Assembly (NCBI GenBank): GCA_012032555.1
Contig: JAAUSR010000008.1
Location: forward strand, 47,734 to 111,733
Source of the DNA: Thioploca sp.
Lineage (GTDB): Bacteria > Pseudomonadota > Gammaproteobacteria > Beggiatoales > Beggiatoaceae
DNA length: 64,000 bases
Reading direction: 5' to 3'
A model generated the notes under the pieces. It worked only from the letters and a program-made list of their open reading frames with translations, was not told the DNA's origin and ran no database searches. Shown here piece after piece: positions 10,808-21,128 of the stretch. The number at the start of each line of letters is the position of its first letter. The first letter of the stretch is position 1. The position numbers were made by a program, and so were the translations under genes.

Positions 10808-11290
10808 ATGCAAGTTAAAACGGGCTTAGGACAAGATAGTCACCGGTTTGATTTTGAAAATAACCATAAGCCACTTATTTTAGGTGGGGTTTTATTTGAA
10901 GGCGAACCGCCTTTACAAGGGAATAGTGACGCAGATGTCGTTTTACATGCTTTGTGTAATGCCATTGCGGGGGTTACCGGCGTTAATATTCTTGGTACCA
11001 TTAGCGATAATTTATGCTTACAACAAGGTGTTACCGACAGCAGGGTTTATGTGCAAACAGCACTTCACCATTTACAAGCGTGGCGTATTTGCCATGTTTC
11101 CTGCAGTATTGAAGGTAAGAGACCGAAAATAACGCCTAAAATTCCAGCGATGAAACACAGTTTAGCGCAATTATTGGGATTAGCCGTCGAAGATATTGGC
11201 ATCACGGCTACCAGTGGTGAAGGTTTAACCGCATTTGGACGAGGCGAAGGTATACAAGTTCTTTGCATGGTTACGGCGATAAATCATTAA
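10808..11290 (+). CDS. ispF: 2-C-methyl-D-erythritol 2,4-cyclodiphosphate synthase (divergent type)
   Basis: GLGQDSHRF (metal-binding D and H), NSDADVVLHALCNAI, C-terminal ITATSGEGLTAFGRGEGIQ; follows ispD. Confidence 0.9.
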   Translation: MQVKTGLGQDSHRFDFENNHKPLILGGVLFEGEPPLQGNSDADVVLHALCNAIAGVTGVNILGTISDNLCLQQGVTDSRVYVQTALHHLQAWRICHVSCSIEGKRPKITPKIPAMKHSLAQLLGLAVEDIGITATSGEGLTAFGRGEGIQVLCMVTAINH

Positions 11291-11305
11291 GTAGGAGAAT
11301 AATCC

Positions 11306-12519
11306 ATGGAGAAAATACATCCCAATGCCCTAGCAAGCATTGAATTTCAGTTAAATTGGCAAAGTCAAGTCGCTTCCCACGTCGATTGCTATTTTGCGCC
11401 TAAAGTCAATTTTTGGCTTGATTTCATGCCGGTTACTGTCCAAAAAGCCCTGATGGATAAAAGCAGTGGTGATACGGTTACGGTATCGCTCCATCACGAC
11501 AATATCATTCCCGTTTATACTCAGCAAAATATTTTTACCATATCGAATCAACAGTTTAATTATAATTTATTACGTGGACGACGAGTTGAACCTCGAGTAG
11601 GACGGTTTTATCCCCATAAGTTTTTGCACAACGTATCGGGTGCAGTAAAAGCAAAAATGACCGCACTGCGCTGTATTGGATTGGCAGAACACGCGTTAAC
11701 AATTGATTTTAATCACCCTTAGCGCAACGTAAATTAAGCCTTAGTGCTAAAATCGATAAGGTCCAAGCCGGACAACATGATGAACGTGGAGGGCGATGTA
11801 ACGAATGGGCAGAAATCATCACCAGTGAGGGTGTTGGTTTTCAAACGCGTTATCAAGATATCCCCACTGACTTTTTTGCAGATGATCCGTTTGGTCGGTT
11901 AGATTGGAGCGATGATACTGAATTTTATCGTCAGCCACGTCTCGTTAATCATATTGATTCACAAGCAATTGAAATCATAACTCATTTTTATAATCGATTT
12001 CTTCAGCCCGGGATGGATATATTAGATTTAATGAGTAGTTGGAAATCACATTTGCCAGTGAATATCAAATTCAATCAGCTGGTCGGATTGGGAATTAATT
12101 CAACAGAATTAGCGGGTAATCCGCAATTGACTCATCATTTTGTTTATGATCTCAATAAAAATCCTCACCTTCCCTTTGATAATGAACAATTTGATGTGGT
12201 GGTGTGTACTGTTTCAGTTGAATATCTTATCCATCCGTTTGCGGTATTTGAAGAAGTCGCTCGAGTTTTAAAGCCCGATGGCTATTTTATCGTCACCTTT
12301 TCTAATCGCTGGTTTCCACCGAAAGTCATTCAGATTTGGACTGATATTCACGAATTTGAACGCATGGGACTGGTCCTTGAATATTTTATCCAATCGGGTC
12401 GATATCAACACTTGGGAACTTATTCTGTGCGTAATTATCCTCGACCGGCTGATGATAAATATAGCCATGAAACTTCACAATCCGATCCCGTATTTGCGGT
12501 TTATGGACAAAAGGCTTAA
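11306..12519 (+). pseudogene. FKBP/SlyD-like domain fused to SAM-dependent methyltransferase, split by a -1 indel near 11716-11718
   Basis: ORF 11306-11722 ends ...LTIDFNHP*; frame 1 continues without a stop from about 11717 as P-LAQRKLSLSAKIDKVQAGQHDERGGRCNEW...QPGMDILDLMSSW... into ORF 12013-12519. One extra C in CCC restores DFNHPLAQRKL. Confidence 0.85.
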
Positions 12520-12531
12520 TTGAGAAAATAT

Positions 12532-13224
12532 ATGCTCGCTTTCATCTTAGATTCCCATAATTTTCCTTTTACCATCGCTTTACTAACCATGGTAGGAATT
12601 GCCTTATTAGAAGGAATTACCACGCTGTTGGGATTTGGTCTGTCTAGCATGCTGGGATATTTCTTGCCAGACCTCGATGCTCAACCGGGTTTGGATGTGG
12701 ATCATCCTGATGTTGATACTCCCCATGCTGGTACTTCCCTAGGACACCTGCTGGGTTGGATCAATGTCGGTCGGGTACCTTTGATGGTGTTACTCATCAT
12801 TTTTCTAACTATTTTTGCGCTGCTCGGTTATACTCTACAAGCTATTTTTTTAATTATAGTTGGTCATATGTTGCCAGGGTTACTAGCGGCATTAGTTAGT
12901 TTATTTTTATCATTACCCTGGGTTCGTTTTTTGGGAAGATTCTTAGGTAAACTGATGCCCAATGATGAAACTGAAGCCATTTCCGAAGAAACGTTTGTTG
13001 GTCGGGTTGCCACAATTACCTTAGGGACTGCCACTAAAGGACGACCGGCACGAGCAAAATTTCAAGACAATTATGGAACCACTCATTTAGTAATGGTGGA
13101 ACCAGAAAGTATAGCGGAAATATTTAACCAAGGTGATCAAGTCATTTTGCTTGAGCGGTTAGGCGGGAAATTTCTAGCCGTACATAATACTAATCCATTG
13201 TTAAAAAAAATTATTGAGGAGTAA
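12532..13224 (+). CDS. YqiJ/NfeD-like OB-fold membrane protein
   Basis: Multi-TM N-terminus, C-terminal OB-like domain (FVGRVATITLGTATKGRPARAKFQDNYGTTHLVMVEPE), 4 bp from the flotillin gene. Likely ATG at 12532 rather than TTG at 12520. Confidence 0.85.
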   Translation: MLAFILDSHNFPFTIALLTMVGIALLEGITTLLGFGLSSMLGYFLPDLDAQPGLDVDHPDVDTPHAGTSLGHLLGWINVGRVPLMVLLIIFLTIFALLGYTLQAIFLIIVGHMLPGLLAALVSLFLSLPWVRFLGRFLGKLMPNDETEAISEETFVGRVATITLGTATKGRPARAKFQDNYGTTHLVMVEPESIAEIFNQGDQVILLERLGGKFLAVHNTNPLLKKIIEE

Positions 13225-13227
13225 ATT

Positions 13228-14967
13228 ATGGAAGACTTATTGATTATTCCAGTTATTCTAGTTATCGCACTGATCGCTATTGGACTTATCTTTGCCAAGC
13301 TATATCAACGTTCGACCAAAGAAGTTTCCTTTGTTCGCACCGGTTTGGGTGGACAAAAAGTTATTATGAATGGCGGTGCTCTCGTGCTACCTATCGTCCA
13401 CGACACCATACCGGTCAACATGAATACCGTGTGCTTACGAGTAGAACGTGCTAAAGAGCAAGCACTTATCACCCGAGATCGGATGCGAGTTGATGTCACC
13501 GCTGAATTTTATATCCGGGTTTCTCCTAATGAAGAAGCCATTGCGACGGCAGCCCAAACCCTGGGGCATCGCACTATGCACACGGATAGAATTTTAGAAT
13601 TGATTGAAGGCAAATTTGTCGATGCGTTGCGCGCCGTCGCTGCTAAAATGGCGATGGAAGAATTGCATGAACAACGGGTTAATTTTGTTCAAGAAGTTCA
13701 AGTTGGCGTGTCTGAAGATTTACAACAAAATGGGTTAGAACTAGAAACCGTTTCTTTGACCGCCTTAGATCAAACTGATATTGAATACTTTAATCCTCAA
13801 AATGCTTTTGATGCTGAAGGGTTAACTAAATTGACCGAATCCATTGTAGTCCGCAAAAAACGACGTAATGACATTGAACAGGATACCCAAGTCGCTATTC
13901 AGACTAAGAATTTAGAAGCTGAGCGTAAAAAACTAGAATTAAGCCGCGATACCGAATATGCTAAACTCGGGCAACAACGGGAAGTAGAAAGCTATCGTGC
14001 TGGGCAATCTGCCGAAATTGCCAAACAACAAGCTGAGCAAGAACGGGCTGCTCAAGAAGCGAAAATTGTTGCACAACGACAAGTAGAACAAGCTGAGATT
14101 CAAAAACGACAAGCGATTGAAGAAAGAGAAATTGCGCAACGAAAGGCGGTGGAATCAGCCGAAATTGAACGCAAACAAGCTATTGAACTCGCCGAGCAAG
14201 AACGGGCTATTGCGATTGCTAACAAATCCAAAGAAGAATCTGAAGCCAAAGCAGCAGCTGATATTGCCCGTGCTGAAGCAGCTAAAGCTGAAGAATCGGT
14301 CATTACCGCACGGCAAGTGGCTCAAGCAGATCGGCAAAAACAAATTGAACTAATTGAAGCTCATAAAAAAGCGGAACGTGACGCCATTGGAATCACGATT
14401 GCGGCAACCACTGAAAAGCAAGCCGCCCAGGATCACGCTGAAGCCAAACGCTTACAAGCCACCGGTGAAGCAGAATCCCGTAAAATTACTGCTCAAGCTG
14501 AAGCCGAAGCGATTAAAATCCGTGCAGAAGCGGATGAACAACGTTATCTAGTAGATGCCGAAGGTAAACGTCAACTCAATGAATCCGCTAATATTCTTTC
14601 TGCCGCACAAATTGAAATGCAAATTAAACTGAAAACCATTGAGCAATTACCGGCTATTATTGCCCAAACAGTTAAACCCATGGAACGAATTGAAGGCATT
14701 AAAATTTATCAAATAGAAGGACTAGCAGGAGGACATCATGCTAACAGCAGTGAAACCGGTACCCCTAATTTAGCTGAACAAGTCACTAATGCTGCATTAC
14801 GTTATCGCTTACAAACACCGTTATTGGACGGTTTATTAAGGGAATTAGGCTTTGATCTTGAACAAGGTATCAATGGCATGAGTGCTAATATTGCCCCAAA
14901 AATAGACCAACCAGCGGCTACGCTCAATCAAGTAGATAATGCTGCTGTTACGAAAGAAATGTCATGA
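13228..14967 (+). CDS. Flotillin family protein (YqiK-like)
   Basis: N-terminal TM, SPFH domain (FVRTGLGGQKVIMNGGALVLPIVHDTIPVNMNT), long EA/Q-rich coiled coil. Confidence 0.93.
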   Translation: MEDLLIIPVILVIALIAIGLIFAKLYQRSTKEVSFVRTGLGGQKVIMNGGALVLPIVHDTIPVNMNTVCLRVERAKEQALITRDRMRVDVTAEFYIRVSPNEEAIATAAQTLGHRTMHTDRILELIEGKFVDALRAVAAKMAMEELHEQRVNFVQEVQVGVSEDLQQNGLELETVSLTALDQTDIEYFNPQNAFDAEGLTKLTESIVVRKKRRNDIEQDTQVAIQTKNLEAERKKLELSRDTEYAKLGQQREVESYRAGQSAEIAKQQAEQERAAQEAKIVAQRQVEQAEIQKRQAIEEREIAQRKAVESAEIERKQAIELAEQERAIAIANKSKEESEAKAAADIARAEAAKAEESVITARQVAQADRQKQIELIEAHKKAERDAIGITIAATTEKQAAQDHAEAKRLQATGEAESRKITAQAEAEAIKIRAEADEQRYLVDAEGKRQLNESANILSAAQIEMQIKLKTIEQLPAIIAQTVKPMERIEGIKIYQIEGLAGGHHANSSETGTPNLAEQVTNAALRYRLQTPLLDGLLRELGFDLEQGINGMSANIAPKIDQPAATLNQVDNAAVTKEMS

Positions 14968-15005
14968 AGTAACTGATGTTAAGGTTAAGTCAGGTTGTGT
15001 GAACG

Positions 15006-15324
15006 ATGAAACAAGCGATTTGGATTACCTATGATTTAGGTATTAAAGGAGATTATGAGGAACTGTACTCTTGGCTAGCTGATCATGAGGCTAAAGAGTG
15101 TGGTGATAACGTTGCCTTCCTTAAATAGGATATCCAAGACAACCTCGTTGAACAATTGAAACCGGATTTATCAGCGCATGTTAACTTATCGAAACCGGAT
15201 TGTATCTACCTTATTTGGAAAGAAAATGATAAATTGAAAGGCCACTATTTATTGGGTAGAAGAAATAGCAGCACCCTGGACTGGATACGGTTCTCAAATT
15301 GCTGAAATAGATGAAGAGGGCTAG
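15006..15324 (+). pseudogene. Degraded small hypothetical gene (in-frame TAG plus frameshift)
   Basis: ATG 15006: MKQAIWITYDLGIKGDYEELYSWLADHEAKECGDNVAFLK*DIQDNLVEQLKPDLSAHVNLSKPDCIYLIWKENDKLKG, then frame change to ATIYWVEEIAAPWTGYGSQIAEIDEEG*. Confidence 0.7.
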
Positions 15325-15361
15325 ATCATAGAAACATAATAAATTTAATAGCGCTAAATCC

Positions 15362-15418
15362 GTCGTGATTTTTCTAAAAAACCTGACCGGTTTTTAAAAC
15401 GAGTCAGGTTTATACTAC
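15362..15418. repeat. Dispersed hairpin element, copy 1 (inverted relative to the copy at 46763-46819)
   Basis: gtcgtgatttttctaaaaaACCTGACcggtttttaaaacgaGTCAGGTttatactac; the reverse complement closely matches 46763-46819. Confidence 0.8.
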
Positions 15419-15483
15419 TTTTTAATTAAAATCACTTAAATTCTACCCAAGCATCATCTGCCAAGTTCTTAAGTTTTTCCTGA

Positions 15484-16611
<1,128 letters not shown>

Positions 16612-17231
16612 AACTCAAAAAATAATGTAGTAAATAAGTATCTTGTCAATTAGGAGAACCCTTTGATTGATTATAAAAAACACATTTCTTTTCTTTAGAA
16701 CTGAATAAATACTCAGATAAACATTGCATTCGTCGCTTGAAAATAACCTTATTTTACTATTGCCAATAATATCTAATCTATCAGCTTACTATCGACTAAA
16801 ATTTGTTTTACTTTTGTTCTAAGTTCATTGGCAATCTTTTTACCACGGTCATTCCAACCTTGCTACCTATCCATTTTGAAAATTGATCGGACACACAGCG
16901 AAGTCTAACCAACTTTCTACTAATAACTATTAAGGCTAACCAACATTCTACTACTTAATTTAATGAAAACTCGCTTAAATAATATTAAGTGCAATTATAA
17001 TTGATTATAAATCCTAATCTAAATAGTTTGGAATATTCCTAATAGTGCTGTTCACTTTAGATATAATAATTTTTATAATTTATTGCCTAACTTAACAGCA
17101 GTGTGTGGGAATTTGGGAATGCATACCGTGAGCTTTAGTGTCATACTTTCTCCTGCAACTCAATAAAGGAGAACGCTGGAGCATAAAAACCAGAAAATGC
17201 TCTTTTACACATAAAACGTAGGAAAAGCATA

Positions 17232-19691
17232 ATGAATCAAACAATGACTCGTAATCCCAACCTCGATTTATCATACACGACAAATGAAGCTTGGTACCAA
17301 AACTTAAAAGGTGGTCAGGTTGATGCTCGTCTCAAAGGAGCACGTTCTAATTGGTGGTGGACTGGAAAACCACCCGTATTTGGTCAGTGTCCAGGTGTAC
17401 AAGTCAATGGCATTATTTCTTCTTTGCCACTAATTGATTTAAGTCAATGCACGAGATCGGATGTACTTGATTATTTTGATAACACTTGGACGCTTACCGA
17501 GGTATTATTTTCAGCCTTACAAGGTGAAGAGGCGTTCTACCGACCACCGTATCATCAACTTCGCCACCCGCTTATTTTTTATTATGGCCACACGGCAGTA
17601 GTGTACATTAACAAATTACGAGTTGCCGGCATTCTAAATGCTCCAATTAATGAGTACTTTGAACAAGTTTTTGAAACCGGGGTTGATGAGATGTCATGGG
17701 ATGATATGTCTAAAAACACGATGACGTGGCCTACTTTCAAGGAAGTTCATGATTATCGCCAGACCGTTTATAACACCGTTAAGCAAATTATTGAAACACT
17801 CTCAGTATTTAAAACCCCAAACTTGCCCATTACCCCAACCAGCCCAGCTTGGGCAATATTTATGGGTTTCGAGCATGAACGTATTCACCTGGAAACCTCT
17901 TCTGTGCTATTCAGAGAACTACCAGTGCAACTGCTGCGTCGTCCCGAACAATGGCCACTGTACCACCCCACGGCTAATAAACCCAGCACCCACCTGCCAC
18001 AACGCGGAACCGATTATCCAGACAACCTCATGGTAGCAGTGCCAGCCGGCGATTTGACCTTAGGTAAACCATCAAACTGGCCGTCTTACGGCTGGGATAA
18101 TGAGTATGGGGAACGAACTTTGCGGGTGTACCCATTTCGTGCTAGCCGCTATTTGGTGAGCAATGGTGAGTTTTATGAATTTGTGAAAGCTGATGGTTAT
18201 CGTGAGCAGCGTTATTGGAGCGAAGCGGGGTGGCAGTGGCGTAAATTTAGGAATGTCAAATGGCCCACCTTTTGGGTATCCCATGGTCCGGCCGGTCTTC
18301 AACAATACCAATTGCGTACTTGCTTTGAAATTATTGATATGCCTTGGTCATGGCCGGTAGAAGTCAATTACCACGAAGCGAAGGCCTATTGTGCATGGCG
18401 TACCGAGCAAGAGGGGTGCGAAACACCCTACCGAGTTCTAACTGAAGCCGAACATAACCGAATCCGAGATAAATCCTGCTTTGATGAAGCAGCGGGAATA
18501 GCGCGGGATGCGGTAATGACCACCAGTGGTCACAATATGGCTACTACTAAGGGTATGAATCTTAATTTAGCTTATGGGGCGCAAACTCCAGTGAACGCAC
18601 TACCACCTACGTCAGCCGGTTTTCATGATGTTTTTGGCAACGTGTGGCAGTGGTGTGAAGACAATTTTAACCCACTCAATAATTTCCGCGTGCATTATCT
18701 ATACGATGACTTTAGCACCCCTTGTTTTGACGGCAAACATAATATGATCATGGGTGGTTCTTTTATCAGCACCGGTGATGAAGCGAGTATCTGGGCACGT
18801 TTTCACTTTCGACCCCACTTTTTTCAACATGCCGGGTTTCGTCTCGTTAGTTCTGATGATGTTGATTCTACTGGTGATACGGTGAAATTAAGTATACCAG
18901 CGACCACCAGCAATGTGTATGAAACCCAACAAATGCTCAATGATTACCTGTTGCTTCACTACGGTACTGCTAAGGATGTTATGCCCTATTCTTTTGGCCC
19001 CCGAGACGCGACTGACTTTCCGAGTCGTTGTGCCAAAGTGGTGGTTGAATCAGCTACCCAGTTGGGCATTCCAACCCGGCGGGCGATTGATGTCGGTTGT
19101 GCCGTCGGGGGAACGGTTTTTGAGTTAGCGCGAACTTTTGAAGAAGTGGTTGGGGTTGACTTAAGTGAATCTTTCATTAATGCCGCTAAGACACTCAAGC
19201 GTGATGGTCAGTTAGCCTATTTTCGTAAAGATGAAGGCCTGTTAGGCCAACACCTGATAGCGACTATCGATGCCACCATTGATCGCAATCGTACCACCTT
19301 TCACCAAGCAGATGCTGGTGCGTTGCCGGTAGAATTAGTTGGCTTTGATGCCGTACTGCTAGCAAACTTATTAGATCGGCTGCCCAGTCCCAAGGCCTGT
19401 CTGGCACTAATGGGAGGTTATCTTGGACTAGTACGACCGGGCGGCATGTTGGTGGTGATGTCACCCTATACTTGGTTGGAACAATTCACACCGATTGATG
19501 CGTGGCTGGGTGGCTATGAGCGAGATGGTACTCCAGTTTCTTCCCGAGAAGGGCTTCATGCTGCCCTTGATGAAGCGTTTAAACTGGTAAGTGAACAAGA
19601 TATGCCCTTACTTATCCGTGAACATGCCCGTAAATATCAATATATTGTCACTCATGTCAGTGTATGGAGACGCCGGGAAACATCAGAATGA
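17232..19691 (+). CDS. ovoA: 5-histidylcysteine sulfoxide synthase / methyltransferase (ovothiol biosynthesis, OvoA)
   Basis: N-terminal DinB-like iron site including HERIHLE (HX3HXE), FGE-sulfatase-like central domain (GNVWQWCEDNF...GGSFISTGDEASIWARFHFRPHFFQHAGFRLV), C-terminal methyltransferase (AIDVGCAVGGTVFELA). Confidence 0.95.
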   Translation: MNQTMTRNPNLDLSYTTNEAWYQNLKGGQVDARLKGARSNWWWTGKPPVFGQCPGVQVNGIISSLPLIDLSQCTRSDVLDYFDNTWTLTEVLFSALQGEEAFYRPPYHQLRHPLIFYYGHTAVVYINKLRVAGILNAPINEYFEQVFETGVDEMSWDDMSKNTMTWPTFKEVHDYRQTVYNTVKQIIETLSVFKTPNLPITPTSPAWAIFMGFEHERIHLETSSVLFRELPVQLLRRPEQWPLYHPTANKPSTHLPQRGTDYPDNLMVAVPAGDLTLGKPSNWPSYGWDNEYGERTLRVYPFRASRYLVSNGEFYEFVKADGYREQRYWSEAGWQWRKFRNVKWPTFWVSHGPAGLQQYQLRTCFEIIDMPWSWPVEVNYHEAKAYCAWRTEQEGCETPYRVLTEAEHNRIRDKSCFDEAAGIARDAVMTTSGHNMATTKGMNLNLAYGAQTPVNALPPTSAGFHDVFGNVWQWCEDNFNPLNNFRVHYLYDDFSTPCFDGKHNMIMGGSFISTGDEASIWARFHFRPHFFQHAGFRLVSSDDVDSTGDTVKLSIPATTSNVYETQQMLNDYLLLHYGTAKDVMPYSFGPRDATDFPSRCAKVVVESATQLGIPTRRAIDVGCAVGGTVFELARTFEEVVGVDLSESFINAAKTLKRDGQLAYFRKDEGLLGQHLIATIDATIDRNRTTFHQADAGALPVELVGFDAVLLANLLDRLPSPKACLALMGGYLGLVRPGGMLVVMSPYTWLEQFTPIDAWLGGYERDGTPVSSREGLHAALDEAFKLVSEQDMPLLIREHARKYQYIVTHVSVWRRRETSE

Positions 19692-19899
19692 GTCAGAATG
19701 GGGACTATTTCTTGTCCCACTAAAAATTTAATCGAATAGTAAATTATTACTCACTATTCGGTTAATAATCAACTTAAAAATTTAATTTTAATTTAACTTT
19801 TTCAGCATTGCCTCTCCGTCGCAAGTTGAAAGTCTCGAACCGATAGCGAATTTTTTCCACTCCGGTTCAATATTTTTTGTTCAAGGAATAACATAAGCA

Positions 19900-20663
19900 A
19901 TGCCACAACAGCAAGTCACAGATTCGCACTATGCAACGATTGCCAATCATTATAACCATGCTTTTTTTCATGGTGATTCTATCCATTATCAAAAATGGAT
20001 GTTAAAGAAAGTCTTGCATCATTTACAGTTAACTCCTTCAGATCAAGTTGTCGATCTCGGATGTGGTACTGGAACATTTACCAGTGCACTTTATGATGAG
20101 GCTAATTTAAATCAAGACATTCTGGGTGTTGATTCCAGTCCTGCTATGTTGAAACCAGCTAACACTCTAAAGGGGGTAATGACGCATTGCGCTGACGCAG
20201 TTTCGTTCGCTCAATTGAATGAGTACCAATATGATAAGGTTTTGATGATGGGGGTAATACATCATATAGAACCTGATAATTTGCCAACTTTGTACAGTGG
20301 TCTCTATCGACAGTTACGTAAAGGAGGTAAACTGCTCACTGTGACTAGGCCCGCTGTTGTTCACTATCCTTTTTTCAAGCTGCTTTAGATATCTGGCCTC
20401 AATCTCAATTAGATTCAACAATCTATGTTAAATTGCAACAAAATGCTGGTTTTAGGGTGAACCGTCAAACTTATGATTATCTCGTAACCATTTCCAAACA
20501 AGATTGGTTTGAAATGATTAAAAACCGTTTTTGGTCAATATTTTCTCATTTTAATGATGAGGAATTACAAGCGGGTTTAATGATATTAGAAAGAGAATAC
20601 GTACATGTGGATATTTTGCAGTTTGTAGATACTTTAGTTTTCCTTGAAGCTTTGCGGATTTAA
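19900..20663 (+). pseudogene. Class I SAM-dependent methyltransferase, split by a -1 indel in T6 at 20370-20375
   Basis: DQVVDLGCGTGTFTSALYDEANLNQDILGVDSS; adding one T gives ...VHYPFFQAALDIWPQSQLDSTIYVKLQQNAGFRVNRQTYDYL..., continuous with ORF 20433-20663. Confidence 0.85.
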
Positions 20664-21128
20664 TCGGCAATTCTAATTTGATGTATAACGCTTTATACAC
20701 CTGACATGCACTGCCACCAACCTAAGGATTCCCCACTTATTCAAACAAAGGTATCGATACTCATTAGGAAAAAAAATTTACCGGCCCGAGACAACGGACT
20801 ACAAGAAAGATACAGGGGTACCTCATTTGGAAATCCTGAACCAAAGAATCAACGACTTAGAACTGAAAAATTCAGAATTAGTTATGGTAAGTTATTGATT
20901 CATAGTGGTGCTAATTCTAAATGAGGTGATCCTGTTCTCATCATGACTCTTGCTTGCGTAAGTCCTATGATTATGAGAAACTAAGATAGTTATTTTACTG
21001 GTTATCGCTTAATTCATTAAGAAGAACTCGGAAAAGTTCCCTTTATTCAATTCACATTCTACTTCTACTCCGACTGTCAAGGCGTAATTTCTAACTAATA
21101 TTGCAAATTAATATATGGCCAATATATT

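Noticed and set aside
13305-14551. Antisense and alternative-frame ORFs over the flotillin gene (e.g. 13939-14139, 14100-14303, 14117-14353)
   Set aside because: Compositional by-products of the EA/Q-rich coiled-coil coding sequence; no independent start signals or recognisable motifs.
20706-20924. 72-aa ORF between the methyltransferase and RCC1-like genes
   Set aside because: Spans the TTTACCGGCCCGAGACAAC repeat; low-complexity basic composition.
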